From assembly GCF_000213175.1 (NCBI RefSeq), contig NW_009799100.1:730409-794408 (forward strand): DNA of 64,000 nt, read 5' to 3'. A model generated the notes under the pieces. It was not told the origin of the DNA. It made no database searches and worked only from the letters and a program-made list of their open reading frames with translations. Position numbers and translations under genes: made by a program. The stretch comes from Neurospora tetrasperma FGSC 2508. Taxonomy: Eukaryota > Ascomycota > Sordariomycetes > Sordariales > Sordariaceae. Shown piece after piece: positions 12,029 through 23,332 of this stretch; within the stretch, counting starts at the first letter, position 1, and every line of letters starts with the position of its first letter.

Positions 12029-13133
12029 ATCATCCACGTATTCGACGAGATAATGCACCAGTAGCTCTTCACCACCAGGGGCTCCTGTATGAAACAAAAG
12101 ATCAGCGCAATTCGGAAACAGAAAACAAGATACACGTGCTAAAGCCTTACCGAATGAGTCTCCGAGGCGGAAAAATCGGTTGCTGCCGTTTTCTCCTGGT
12201 CCATTCCTGGGCCAGTTGGTGGGACCAAGCCAAAAGACCGAGCCGTTCTGTAAAGCAATCTTTAGCTAAAATGACAGAAGCCAGCTAAGAGTTGTAAATA
12301 CCATCATGTGACCACCAAAACATAGAACGAGGACAACCTCTTCACTCGTCGCATCATTGCGATAACCATCTCCTCCGTGTAGAGGGCCAAGAAAATGATG
12401 AGCCCAGGCGTCCGATTCGGTGACAAACGTAACGCGTTCATGGACCGTCTCGCGAGGGATTTCAAACGCTTCGGCGAGCACGTTGAGGTAAACTTGTTGG
12501 AACGAAGAGTTCCAAGGTGCCGGTATAGTGACACATAGATGGTCCATCGCTCGGTTGTAGTGAAATAACCGTCCCAAGCGCTCGGTTAGATAGGCATCTT
12601 TGCGTGTGCGCATGCTCCTGATCAAAGCCACTAGACCGGAGTAGAGCTTGCTTCGAAACTCCGGGGAGTCATATATCGCAAGCTCTTGCGCCATCGGATG
12701 TCGTGGGGCGGCCTCATCAAGCTCTTTAGCGAGCAGGTAAAACGCGTACTTGAGCGGTACGGGCTCAAATTGGCGCCATCTAGTATTCTGGTCATACGCC
12801 GGGGCATCATCGTCGTAGGGATAGCCGTGAGCTGGAAAGTCTTGCCAAGCCCAAGGAGTATCGTTGAGTCTTCGGATAGGATAAATAGCTCTGACCAAGA
12901 GGTTTAGGGGATCATCGTATGGGCGCATAAGAGGACAAACAACCATTATGCGGCTCCCGGAACATCCCAAATCGATACCGACAAGTTGTCTCCTATGTTT
13001 TGGGATATTGTTCCCAAGTTAGCAATGGTCGGGTTCGCCATGTGTTCGCTGGAGACGGGTAAACTAACGGCCGCAACTGGTTTTCCTGTGACTCGGGTCT
13101 GGAATCTGGGTTATCCATTTTGACACTATTCAT
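12024..13133 (-). pseudogene. Hsp70-like ATPase, 5' part of gene split by copia
   Basis: N-terminal part of an Hsp70/HSPA12-like protein. The phosphate-1 motif reads LVGIDLGCSGSR. Proposed exons: a short first exon from ATG 13133; exon 2 from 12992 (after CATAG, with branch site GCTAAC 25 nt upstream) to GGHMM; exon 3 12247-12151, starting NGSVFWL as the paralogue starts NGCQYWI; exon 4 from 12084 (after ATACAG) to the copia insertion. The intron after GGHMM is 54 nt. Exon 1 is the weak point: joining it needs a GTTGCG donor, which keeps phase 2 as in the paralogue but is non-consensus. Exon 4 stops at 12024 and resumes at 5344. A transcript would need to cross 6.7 kb of copia, so the gene is almost certainly inactive. 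Confidence 0.8.
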
Positions 13134-13756
13134 TGTGGAAGGCTCGGTGTCGTCCCGGTGAAAGAAGGCTCAAAGTCCTGGGTCAAGGCGGCGTGTCTAG
13201 GTGGAGATGTTGATTCGCGGCGAGCGGTGCAGATTGAGAAGGGGAGAAGATAATGCGGCAAGCACAAAGGTGGCGGCTCAAATCAATAGCAATCAAAACA
13301 CCTGGTAGTGAAGAACAGCTGGGGGGCAATTTGGCGGGGTACTTGGCATCTGAACCTCGACAGCCGGAGGTGACGGTACAAGTGAATGGAAAAGGTACAA
13401 AAGGTTTACTTGTATAGGTTGGTTTCCACTGGAGTGAAGGGTCCAAGTGTTCGTGGAGAATCAAGTGACAGCAACAGGTTCGAGATTGCCTGCCACGAAA
13501 ACCCGCTGCGTTATACCCTAAGAGTACCGTGAGGCAGGCGTCATTACAATACACGGAAGTCACTCTCCGACCAGTCTTCAAGTCATCTATGAAGGCAGGA
13601 GACATGCCGGCCTTGCCTACATGTTGAATCGCGGGAGGTATGGTCGAAGGCGTACCTACCTCTGTGCCACTTGGTTGGTGGTCTGGAGAGCTTGAGGCTC
13701 CATAATCCCTATTACCAGCCGGGAATTGGTTGTCACAAACTTCAAAGGAATACAGG
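13134..13756. other. spacer between the two Hsp70-like paralogues
   Basis: About 620 bp of normal GC content. It should hold the promoter of the disrupted copy and the 3' flank of the intact copy. A 140-codon minus-strand frame (13183-13605) has no recognisable motif and I do not call it a gene. Confidence 0.5.
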
Positions 13757-15939
13757 TCATGGACAGTGATGCGTAAAAACTTTCATCACCACCTCATTGT
13801 CATCTCCTTCGAAGCGCACGTTGCAGGTATTGGACCCGCGAAAAGGGGCCTTGGGCATGTCTCGAAGGAAGTCGTATGTTCTTGTGTAGAACATGTCCGT
13901 GATCGGCTGATCAGCGCCCACGTTATCCTGGCCGTAGAAGGGGTCGCATATCAACTGCACGCGATCTCCTGAGAAAAGCGAAACCTCGCAAGGCGGGTGA
14001 ACCTCTGCTCCGTCTTCCTTGTGCTATCAAGGCATAATTGGTCAGTTTCATGCTAGTTATGCGTTTAGTAGAACAGTGACAAAAGGTAACTTACGCAATA
14101 GTACACCGGGCTTGCGTGGCTTGTCCACTCTGTCGCCCCTGCCTGCTTGATTTGCAGTGCAATTCCTGCGCCCTGGTCGAGGAATTGCCGCACCGTCAGG
14201 GCCTTCTGGAACGCGTAGATAGCCCCGATGGCGTTACGGACGGCACTTGAAGTATTGATGTGGTCAGCAAGGTCAACAACGTTTGAAAGGTTCCAAAAGA
14301 ATTACTCATGAGCGACGCCTTCCTTGTTTACAACTAAGCCTGGACCCAAGTCGCTGGCGTCAATTAGCTTTCGAACTCTCTCCAAGAGAACTGCGTTGGT
14401 AAGGCTCCCGCCAGCCACAACTACCAAAGGCGTGACTGTAGTGCCACGACCTCTTTCCCGGTTGTATTCGGCTTTCAGTCCACGGAGCTTTCGCTGAACA
14501 AGCCTGAGGAGGAGATCATGTGCCCTACGCCAGCAGTTATTGATAACACTCTTCGTAAGTGTAATGGCACCAGCACCGATTTCTTGAGAATCATTGAACT
14601 CAAAAATCTCCTCATCAAGGGCAGTTGTTGAACGAGGGCCCCAATGAGCCCTGCGCCTCTTGATCCGTTCCATAATCTGCGCCTTGGCCTTAGGTGTCAG
14701 AGCCACATCATTTCCGGTGTTCCAGTCTGCTTCACAAGCGCGGAGGACACTATCAGCCAACTGCTCGCCGCCGCCAGCATGTCCTGGGTAATTCAATAAC
14801 GCTGTCAGAACGATTTATGATCAAATGCAGAGTCAACAGGGAAGGATTAACCCTACCAAATGCTGGTGCCATCGCGAAGAAGCTTAAGGTGCCATCTCGC
14901 TTTGCGTTGATCCAGTACTGGCAGCCATTCTACCCAAGAAGAAATTAGTCAAGGTCACTCGGTAGGGGTGAGTGGGTTGTCCGAGTTGTGATTCACTTTC
15001 GAACCAGCAACAGGTTCAAAGTCTGCTTACCATACTGTGGCCACCAAAGTCCAAACACAAAACAATTCGATGCTCGTTCGGGCCGCTTTGGGCGATGGCG
15101 TCGTCCTTGTACTCTTTGCTGTGCAAAAGATAAGCGGCGAGACCTTCAGGTTCGAAAACGAAGGTCACTCGCTCCCCAGCCTGGGCAATGTCCCATTCAA
15201 AGACCTCCGCGAGAACGCTGCGGTATTGATCCTCAAAGTCCAACGTCCATTGTGACGGGATTGTTATACACAACCTTCCAACTTTCCAGGGTTTCCGCTT
15301 CCCTTCAATGACTTGCTCCACCTTGCCCTTGAGCTTGGTGAACATTTGCACCAGACCCAGGCGCAGCTGTCTTCTGAACTCTTCCCTGTTGCGACGGTCT
15401 TCCTGAATAAGATCCTCCATGAGGTGATATTCGTTGGTGAGGGCTTCCGGAGCGTTCGAAAGAATGTACAGCCCGTATTTCAAGGGCACGCCCAGACGGC
15501 TTTCAGGTTCGAGGTTGTTGATGTAGATATCCTCGTCGGCAGTGTCGTTGTCCATGACAGCCCCGCTTGCCGAGAAGGTGTAACCATCACCGCCGTTCTC
15601 TCTGTTGAGAATCAAAATGACGGGGTCTTGACCCTCAACCACATCTGGGTTCCAAATACACGAGCGCACACCGGAACTGCCAAGGTCAATTGACATGACA
15701 ATTTCTTTCCTGTGATGGAGTGAGAACTGTTAGTTCACCGCTCTATGTAGAGGCCCACAGCCCGCTGGACAGGTTGGTATGTTTTGGGGTTGTGATGCAG
15801 GGGGAGTAACTCACTGCCTGGGAGCATTGTTGACCTTGGCGGCTCTAACTGCCAGCTTTCTTGTTGCCGGCATGGCATTTCTCTTCATGCGCGGCGCGGC
15901 AGTCGCGGTCTTAACACCCTGCTTGGTCAGTCCCCTCAT
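13757..15939 (-). CDS. Hsp70-like (actin-fold ATPase) protein, six exons
   Basis: Proposed exons: 15939-15815, 15709-15031, 14929-14857, 14783-14306, 14245-14095, 14023-13757. All phases agree and give 590 residues. Introns 1, 2 and 5 have GTGAGT/GTAAG-type donors; intron 4 (14305-14246, GTAATT..CAAG) is the least certain. The first exon encodes a basic 42-residue tail, followed by the phosphate-1 motif in IVMSIDLGSSGVRS (Asp about 50). A second glycine-rich motif LCLDFGGHSM ends exon 2, and VVVAGGSLTNAVLLERV matches the late nucleotide-binding element of the Hsp70 superfamily. The length suits divergent fungal Hsp70-like proteins made mostly of the ATPase domain, without a canonical substrate-binding domain. 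The client or role is unknown. Its closest visible relative is the disrupted copy next door, so the locus is a tandem duplication. Confidence 0.85.
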
Positions 15940-16959
15940 AGTGACCTCGTGTTACAGCTAGGAAACCGCTGTGGATGAAGAGAACGGTCAAGTAGGCTGA
16001 ATTGATGACCACCAAGACTGAAGTTCCCAGAGGGACCGTCAAGGCAAGAGAGGCTACAAGCGTGCGACTGAATTTGTTAGGTGCTGCGAGGAGATCTTTT
16101 GATAATAAAGCCAAGTGGATGACGGGAGTTTGGTGGGCGGTCAATGAGTGAAAAGACAAGCCCTTGGCGTCGAAGTGCCCTTCACCCTACCTCTACTGTT
16201 GAGCAGAAACCAATATCAAGTGACTTGCAGGTGCCAGCCAACTTCGGGGGGGAGGTGAGTGAATCGTATTGTAGCCAGCCGCTATGTTTTATTGGATGAT
16301 AGGACATAAATTGACGGAGATGGAAAAGGGAGCACAGCGTTAAGCGATGGGGGGAGCGTAGCTCAAGAGAACCAACATGGACCAGAATGACAATCGCAGA
16401 TAGATACCCAGTCATGACAGTATTATCGGAATGAAAAAGACCAAGATGCCTTATTCACGGGTATTGTCAGTTGAAAGGTCATGGCATGGTTCCGTTTCAT
16501 CCCAGTTCGTCAACAATATGCAGATGGTCGGTTCAATAAGCCGTGGGGTCTACAACGAAAGTTGTGAAGGGGAGTCCACAGCGTTTATTGTATTCATCCT
16601 ATATAACGACAAAAGAACAATAGCAATCGACCCTTGTCTTCTTGCTTTGAGTGGGTCTACCCATCACAGCTCTGCGTCTTCTTAACGCACTCCGATATCT
16701 CCAGTCTCCTCCCTCTCCTGATGTGACTTTGGTCTTTCAAGTTCTGGTCTTCTCTCTGTCCTGAGCCTCACTTTACTCCCAACAGCGCGATCACCACTTC
16801 TCCCGGAATCCTTGGAATTGCCAACACGCAAAACGACTCGGATGGAACTTCATTGACGATTGTCCCGAGTATTGGACGGAGCTCGAGACAGGGAAATTGA
16901 GACTCGAGGTCAAACCAGGTCCAGAGCACGAGTGGCACGATGAGTGGAGGGACAGACTT
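15940..16959. other. intergenic region and 5' leader of the next gene
   Basis: It separates the divergent Hsp70-like gene and the plus-strand gene at 16960. A TATA-like CTATATAAC lies at 16599-16607. From about 16777, after a good acceptor (CCCAACAG), the downstream gene's frame is already open but contains no ATG until 16960. An extra upstream exon is therefore possible, though I could not find a convincing one. Confidence 0.5.
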
Positions 16960-18560
16960 ATGAAGGGAGAAGGCTGTTACGGTCCACAGGGACCTCCTCC
17001 TTACCCGCCTTTCAAGGTTCATCCGCCGTGGGAGGGCAAGACAATGACTCGAGAGCATCGCAATGCCTACTACTTTGAGGAAGACTCGCCGAGGAAATTG
17101 TGGCTGGAGCAAAGGGCGAAGTTGAAGAAGCAGAAGAAGTCGCAAAAGAAGCAGGAACAGACATCAGAGGCGGGGCCATCCCATCAGCATTCGACGCGCG
17201 CTCAAGGAAGCCGCGTCCCATCCATCACACCTTCCCAGCCGACCGAGTCATCGAATCCTCGCACACAATCATCCAAGCGCGACAAAGGAAAAGGAAGAGC
17301 TGTTGATCCTCCTGCCGCCACGACAGAGTCCACAACCGCCCCGGTCGCCGGCCCCTCGTCTGCCTCTGTTCCCGCTCGCAATTCCGCTTCTGCCTCTGCT
17401 TCCACCTCTACCGTTGCCGGGCCATCCATTGCAAACCCTATCACTGCAACAGTCAGCAAAGAAGAGGGCATCCAGGAGACCGTCGCCAAAAATGCCGAGG
17501 ACAAGAGCAGCACGAACGTGCAACGCAGAGCGACCAAGATCAAGATCATTCCTCCTGGCAGCAAGCAAGACGTCAAAGGCAAAGGTAAAGCAGTCGACAA
17601 ACCTAGCCACGTTAACAACAATGCCCACAAGATTACCAAGCCCAGCGGTAGCAAGGAGCCCGCGGCCGTTGCTACAAACAGAATCATCAAGCGCTCGCAA
17701 GTGGTCAAGGGAAAGTATTGGGCTTCCAAGCTTGATTCCTCCATGTTCACAAAAGACGGCAGCATCAAGGCGGCGTTCTCAGATGACAAGGACAACAGCG
17801 GGAGCAAGGCCAAAGAAAAGGGGAACGGAATGGTGTCTGACGGTGCCAATGACAATGGCGAAGGCAGCAGCAGCATGGCCAGTAGCAGCAAGACCGCCAC
17901 GGCCATCAACATTGGCAATGATGACAACTCCGACGACGAGCTGGCCCTTGGTCAAGACAGTGATGACTATGACAGTGGCAGCGAAACGGACGATAGCAAA
18001 GACAGTACCTATACTCTCACGGACAAAGCCAAGAAGGGCAAGGTCACTACCGCCGCCGCCGCCGCCACCATCACGGCATCCAGCTCCGACTCAAGCTCCA
18101 ACAAGCGCAAACGCGCCACTACCGACACAGGCGACGACGAAAAAACCGCCTATTACGTCCTCCGCTGTCCACTCGATCTTGATTGCATGTCTCAATCCGA
18201 TTCCACCCACAACGATCCAGAAGACATCAAAGGGGTCTTTTGCCGGCACCCCTTCAAGAGGCGCCGCGCAATGAACCACATCGAAACATGCCAGTTAGAT
18301 GAAGAACTTCGTAGTGAAAAACAGATATGGGAGAACTGTTGTTTGAGGGGTAAGTCCTTTTTCGCTCCCCTTTCCTTGTTTTATCATAATGAGTACATGC
18401 TGACCGTCAGACAGTTGTCCCTGATCGAAAGAACACGCCTGTCAACGATGAATGGGCTATGAGACACAACAGGACTTTGATCCGGAGCTTGGTTCACAAG
18501 GCCGGGGGTGGAAAAAGGGCAAGGGAGAAGATGGAGAAGGAGCTGGAGGAGGATCTTTGA
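16960..18560 (+). CDS. hypothetical low-complexity protein, Cys/His-rich C-terminus
   Basis: Family not recognised. Exon 1 runs 16960-18349 and exon 2 18415-18560, joined over a 65-nt intron with a GTAAGT donor, branch site GCTGAC and acceptor GTCAGACAG. From the first in-frame ATG the product is 511 residues. The N-terminus is Trp/Pro-rich with a run of KKQKK-type basic residues. The middle is Ser/Ala/Thr/Lys-rich and probably disordered, with acidic patches (DSDDYDSGSETDD) and an Ala run. Near the end, YYVLRCPLDLDC followed by GVFCRHPFKRRRAMNHIETC gives spaced Cys/His residues like a degenerate C2H2-type zinc finger. The tail ends in a basic-acidic KMEKELEEDL. Nuclear location is a guess from composition. 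Without splicing, the first exon would run to a stop at 18462. Confidence 0.7.
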
Positions 18561-19387
18561 TCTTGCTTTTTCCTTGTGCTCCTTCTCTCCCTGATCACCT
18601 TGGAACGTGTGTTGTTTGTTTCAGCTCGTTGATTTTTGTCGGCCTTGGTGTGAAGATTGAAGATGAAAGGTCAAAAGTGAGCGAGGAGTTATGGCGTTAT
18701 GGCGTTATGAAGTTATGGTATGATTGATGACAAGCAAGGAGTAGAAAACAAGCCTTGAGGAAGTGTGTGGTACACATAGGCTCGGCGAAGAGATGCCTAG
18801 AGAAACTGTGTCGTACATATACATGGCAAAAGGATAGAGATGTGGAAAAATCCACGCACTGCTGGACAGGGGTCGAGGTATCTGAGACGCGATACCAGAA
18901 CAGTTAGTAGCAATCACACAGAGTGTCCGAATACAAGGACATTGAAAAGGTTTTTCCGGAACAGCTACCGCTTTACCTACGCTAGTGATCTTGATGACCA
19001 TGGGGGAGTTCCGAGCTGCTTCGCGCGGCTTTATTCGATGCTCAATGGTTTGATTTTGACAGAGGAGAGCATGACATGGAAGATGTTCATTGGCGACTGA
19101 AGACACTGATGGCGAAAACATTTCTCCCGTTCTAGTTCCGCTGTTCGTACTGTCAAAGCCTATTATTAGAAACCGAACGATTTGATGGACTAGAGGGTTG
19201 GAGAAATGCTTCGTTTTGGTTAATCAAGATACTACTAATTATCCAAATACTCCAAACAAGGCCATTACGTCCATCCAAACCACATCCATCAAGCGAGATA
19301 TCGCCTCTTCCTTCAAGCGTTCCATATCCTACACACCATATCCTACAAGATCCTACAATATCCTACAACACTTCCCATCAGTACCAC
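18561..19387. other. intergenic, nothing recognised
   Basis: Space between convergent 3' ends. No coding-like frame or repeat stands out. Confidence 0.5.
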
Positions 19388-19558
19388 TCACGTAAAGAAA
19401 TCCGTCAAGTCAAGGCCACTCCCAGCCAACAATTTTGCCACATCCTGTCCCTCCTTGGCCAACACCATGACCTCGTTGAATCCCAACTCGGAGCCGATGC
19501 TCAGACCTATTTCCATGGCTACCAAGCCCATTCCTACAGCTTTCCAGCCTATGGCGAG
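19388..19558 (-). other. coding-like extension after an in-frame TGA
   Basis: In the same frame as the DUF1295-type gene, 57 triplets follow its TGA (19561-19559) and end at a TGA at 19390-19388. The stretch has amino-acid-like composition (GLVAMEIGLSIGSELGF, EVMVLAKEGQDV) and no other stop. Confidence 0.5.
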
Positions 19559-20775
19559 TCACGCGATCAGCTGCGTCACCAGCCCCTCTACAAGAGCACC
19601 GGCCACACCGGCTCCGACCACGATCCAGGTCCACTTGTTGGAGACCTGGCACTTGTCGGGCCAAAAGGCGTTCTCCTCGCGACGGTACTTGTCAAAGTCG
19701 ATCTTCTTGTTGACGTTCTCGGTGCTGTAGCGGCGGGCCTGGCTGTGCTCGTTCTCCTTGTCGCCCGACACGTAGCGGAGGAAGATGTAGTTGGTCAGCG
19801 GGCCGAGGAGGTGGATGGGCTGCAGGGAGTTGCTGGACCAGAGGAGGAGCGGGAAGGAGAGGTGGACTAGCATGTCGCCGAGGTAGCTGTGATATTGTTG
19901 TTAGCAAGTGTTTGTGTTGTGAACCAACAGAAAACTGGGACGGGAACTCACTTTGGATGTCTGACGATGCTCCAGACTCCCTCTCTGCACATGGCTGAGG
20001 GGCTTTCCTGACCACTCTTTTCCTTCTCCTTGAACGTATCAAGCTGCCAATCCGCCAAAACCTCCAGCGCAAAACCCATACTGAACAATCCCACCGCCAC
20101 CGCCTCTACCACCGCCGCATACCCACCCGACAGCGTCGCGAACGGCCCCGGCACATCCGACCCAACCAAGTGCCGGAAGGGCGCGGTAAACGGCAACGTG
20201 ATCAAGCTCTGGAACAGCGCCTCAGGGAGATAGGTGGTAAACAGCGCCTTGTTCCACGACCATCCATGCTGCTTCTTGGTCGCCTCATACCGCGGATCGT
20301 CCCCGCCGCGCTTGACGCTCCGGCTCGCGATGCGCCAGAACAGCCGGCTGCCCCAGAGAGTGACGCCCGCGAGCAGCAGGCGCTGCGGGCGGTCGATGAT
20401 GGCCCAGGAGCAGTATAGCGGGATGCCGTCGCAGATGACGCGCTTGCCGAGGGCGGACCACCACGCGTTGAGGACCTGGCCGGCGGGCCAGAGCCAGTCT
20501 TTGGTCTCGAGACGGTCGGTGAGGCGGCCGGCGCCGTAGGCGATCAAGCTGAGGCCGGAGTGGAAAGTTATGGAGGGGAGAAGGGTGTCGCGGAGGATGC
20601 CGACGTCGAAGAGGGAGGAGTGGAAGAGCTTGTTACAAACGCCCCGGGAGGTGGTGGTTTCTGGACCCGTGGCGGGTTCGTAGAAGGGGCGGTTGTCGAG
20701 GGGGATGGCAGATGGACTGTCGCCCACCCACGAGTGACCGCCCCATGGGTTGGTCGTTTCAGCGAGGTGCAGCAT
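19559..20775 (-). CDS. DUF1295 / steroid-reductase-like membrane protein
   Basis: Exon 1 is 20775-19952 and exon 2 19886-19559, with a 65-nt intron (GTGAGT..CACAG). The product is 383 residues to the first stop. Several hydrophobic segments indicate an integral membrane protein, probably of the endoplasmic reticulum. The signature CREGVWSIVRHPNYLGDML spans the splice junction. It matches the RHPNY-G motif of DUF1295 and steroid 5-alpha-reductase C-terminal domains, which bind NADPH in characterised members. A later basic motif, YRREENAFWPDKC, precedes another hydrophobic segment. The substrate is unknown. The frame continues for 57 coding-like codons after the TGA at 19561-19559, so the true product may be 440 residues or this allele may be truncated. 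The leader carries a (CAA)n tract and an overlapping short upstream ORF. Confidence 0.8.
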
Positions 20776-20794
20776 GGCTGAAGATGATGATCAT
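20759..20794 (-). promoter_or_regulatory. upstream ORF overlapping the DUF1295 gene start
   Basis: An ATG at 20794 opens an 11-codon frame (MIIIFSHAAPR) ending in TGA at 20759. It is out of frame with the main ATG at 20775 and overlaps it. Such a uORF would lower main-frame initiation. Confidence 0.5.
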
Positions 20795-20802
20795 GACTTG
20801 TC

Positions 20803-20803
20803 G

Positions 20804-20840
<37 letters not shown>
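20803..20840 (-). repeat. (GTT)n / (CAA)n microsatellite in 5' leader
   Basis: About 12.7 units of GTT on the plus strand, so the minus-strand transcript carries (CAA)n about 28 nt upstream of the main start. CAA repeats make an unstructured leader. Confidence 0.9.
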
Positions 20841-20982
20841 ATGCTCAGATGGAGTGCATGGTTGGTGCCGAACGGGCGTTGTGCATCGATATATCTGCGA
20901 TATTTGGGTGCAGTGATGCATCGATGATGTGATGCTTTTCTTGCACGGGCCGGGCATCGTCATGTGTTTGGAGCTGAGCCCT

Positions 20983-21022
20983 GTAGCTGCAGCGGGACGT
21001 GCCCTATCTCCACTGCAGCTAC
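20983..21022. repeat. 10-bp perfect inverted repeat around PstI-like palindromes
   Basis: GTAGCTGCAG at 20983-20992 and CTGCAGCTAC at 21013-21022 are exact reverse complements, 20 nt apart. Function unknown; possibly a hairpin or binding site in the DUF1295 upstream region. Confidence 0.6.
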
Positions 21023-21533
21023 CCCTGTAGGCAAGCTTGACAGGGCTGGATCAGTACCCCATCAACCCCACACATCAGATGCGGGGGCCTCGTTTGACGT
21101 CTCCAGATTTCTGACGTCTTCCAATTTTTCCATCAAGTTCAACTTCAACCCAACACCGAACTTCACCCGCCCGACGACTTCATCCCCTGATACACGTCGA
21201 ATTCCTCTTTGAGAACCAACCATCGATCGTGCCAGTAGTGCTACTCCTCGAGCCGAGTCTTCCGATGTCCTAATCCGCATTTGAGTATCATCCTATCGTT
21301 CTCGCCGCGCTCCCCTTGTTTACGATACCACTTTCGCGCAGCCGCGTCATTTTCGGGGAAGACCAGCGCAAGCGTGCCGAGAGTCTCGAGACGAAGTCCA
21401 GTGGAAGTTTGGGTTTCTAGACCACGGACTGTCAGCAGCATACGATGGTGTTCCAGCAAGTGCTTGGATGAAAAGTTTTTTACACATAGCCCGGGTTGAT
21501 GGCTAAGGAAAGTTGATGGGCCAAGTTGGTCGT

Positions 21534-21888
21534 CAGCTCGACTCAAAAACCAGATTTCGCGCCGTTAACAGTCGGCCACACTTTTCCCATTCCAGGTTCT
21601 GCCATGTATGGAATTCGAAGAGCTCGTGGGCAAAGTCTTTGATGGCGCCTTTGGTCCAGACAAGTGGCGGTTATTTATGGGCCAGGTCGAATACATCTTG
21701 GTGCGAGCGAGTCGCTAGACGGGGACATGCTTGCAAAGCAATCCGGCTTTAGTATGTGTACGGTAGAGGCCGAAGTAAGGATCCTAGTCAGACTGGGCTT
21801 TGGGGTTGGCGAAGCGGACGAGTTGGGGACAGTTCCACAGTTGCTCAACGATCAACTCTGGGTCGACATCGCGGATACCGGCTTGCAT
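21534..21888 (-). pseudogene. possible decayed coding region, family unknown
   Basis: On the minus strand from ATG 21888 the frame reads MQAGIRDVDPELIVEQLW and stays protein-like until TAG codons. After a frame change it reads KDFAHELFEFHTWQNLEWEK before another stop at 21534. Coding-like blocks in two frames with several stops suggest a degenerate gene. I cannot assign a family. Confidence 0.3.
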
Positions 21889-22442
21889 ATCGAGCACGAT
21901 AGCTGAACGCCATGGTCAGTTGACCTTCGGCGGTGGTGGCCATCTCCAAGCATGACATGATGTTGTTGAATTTTGGGTCACAGCACGAAGATTTGTATCG
22001 TAGTAACGGTCCATGTTTGCGTCAGAGATGGAGTAGAAGGACAGGTCGCCATAGTGCGTCCATCACCTTGACTATATTAAGCCCCGACTTATACCTTGCT
22101 TTGATATCTTACTTTATAACTGCATTGGTGGTCTATTGCATCGTCCGTAATCCAGTTGGGAGTGGATGATGGTTGCCCATCAGACTATTTGCTGGTGAGC
22201 CTAGCATGCGCCCGTCCACTTCAGGCTGTCAGCCCAGGGCAACATATCAAAAGGCCTCCTCCCAGCTTGCATGAAAACGTGACTGCTTCTAAATTGAGGC
22301 AGCCAGCTTTAGTGCCTACCCAATAACACTTCCTAATTCTCCCAACATCACCAGAACGGGTGGCTGTGCACCGCAGAGCACTCCGAGACCAAAACGGCCA
22401 ACCCCGAGGCATCACTCGGAACCTTCTACATATCGATGAAGC

Positions 22443-23096
22443 GTACAAGTGCTCGTGTTCTTCCTCCCCCGGTTTTTTTATGACGAAGCTGTCTTGGGTA
22501 CTTTCGTCGACAATGTCTTCTACGCTGACATGTCACACAACGTGTTCGAGTTTGGAGTGTCTGAAAACTCTTCTATGGGCGCCACTGGCCGCGGACCAAG
22601 ACTTTGGCCGTGATGATACCTCAGACTACAGCGACAGTGAGCGCAGTCGGCCTATCCAAGGCGACACTCAGTCAACTCAATATCAGGTATTCTGAGGTTT
22701 TCCTTGGTGCCGGGGACGGGCGTGTCCGGGAGCCGAATGAGCAGAAGAACACCCCAAGGTGGCTGGATGGAGCTGCAGTTGGCTTCGAGGTTCGTGCCAA
22801 GGCAGATAGATGTATCACTAACGACGACAGCAATGACGAGGGCTCGAAACGAAGAAGGCCTCCATGGAAGATGCATTGTATGGCTTCCTGGGGCTTGCGT
22901 CTGGTCAAGAACAATACAACCGGCGAGGCGCACCTTCAGCTCTGTACCGAGTCCTAGGACATTCTTGTACTGAAACAGCCTCTGCTCTCTGATTTCTACA
23001 GAGAGGAACCACCGGACCCCGAATCCGTCGGTATAGCTGTCGCAACGGATGACAGCGAGGGACCACGGATGGATAACCTCAGCGATGGAGAATGAG
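22443..23096 (+). pseudogene. possible decayed coding region, family unknown
   Basis: Plus-strand blocks look coding but lie in different frames. One reads VFFLPRFFYDEAVLGTFVDN to a stop near 22608. A second frame, from 22613, reads to a TAG at 22955-22957 and then continues DILVLKQPLLSDFYREEP to a TGA near 23096. The in-frame TAG and frame breaks suggest decay, although missed introns are possible. No family recognised. Confidence 0.25.
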
Positions 23097-23332
23097 CAAG
23101 TGGATCGGATGATGATCAGGTAGAGCAGGGATAATACAATGACATCGAGTACGCGTACCTAGAATCGCAGTGGTTCCTTTTTGGTCGATTTTCTCCATCA
23201 TTGAAGCACTGTTATCCCTCCTCGGTATCAAACACCCGCCGTGCCTGCCGCCCACTAGATTCCAGATACCCGGTACCGTCTCAACCTCTACCCTCCCTTA
23301 TAAGCCCGCCCACTAGGTACCAGTTCCAACAC

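Noticed and set aside
12266-12304. 36-nt intron ending TTTTAG after GGHMM
   Set aside because: Too short, and the later acceptor TTTACAG gives NGSVFWL, matching the paralogue.
17202-18274. Long frames on both strands over the low-complexity gene
   Set aside because: Repetitive Ser/Ala/Lys codons open other frames. Only the 16960 frame has sensible splicing and a Cys/His motif.
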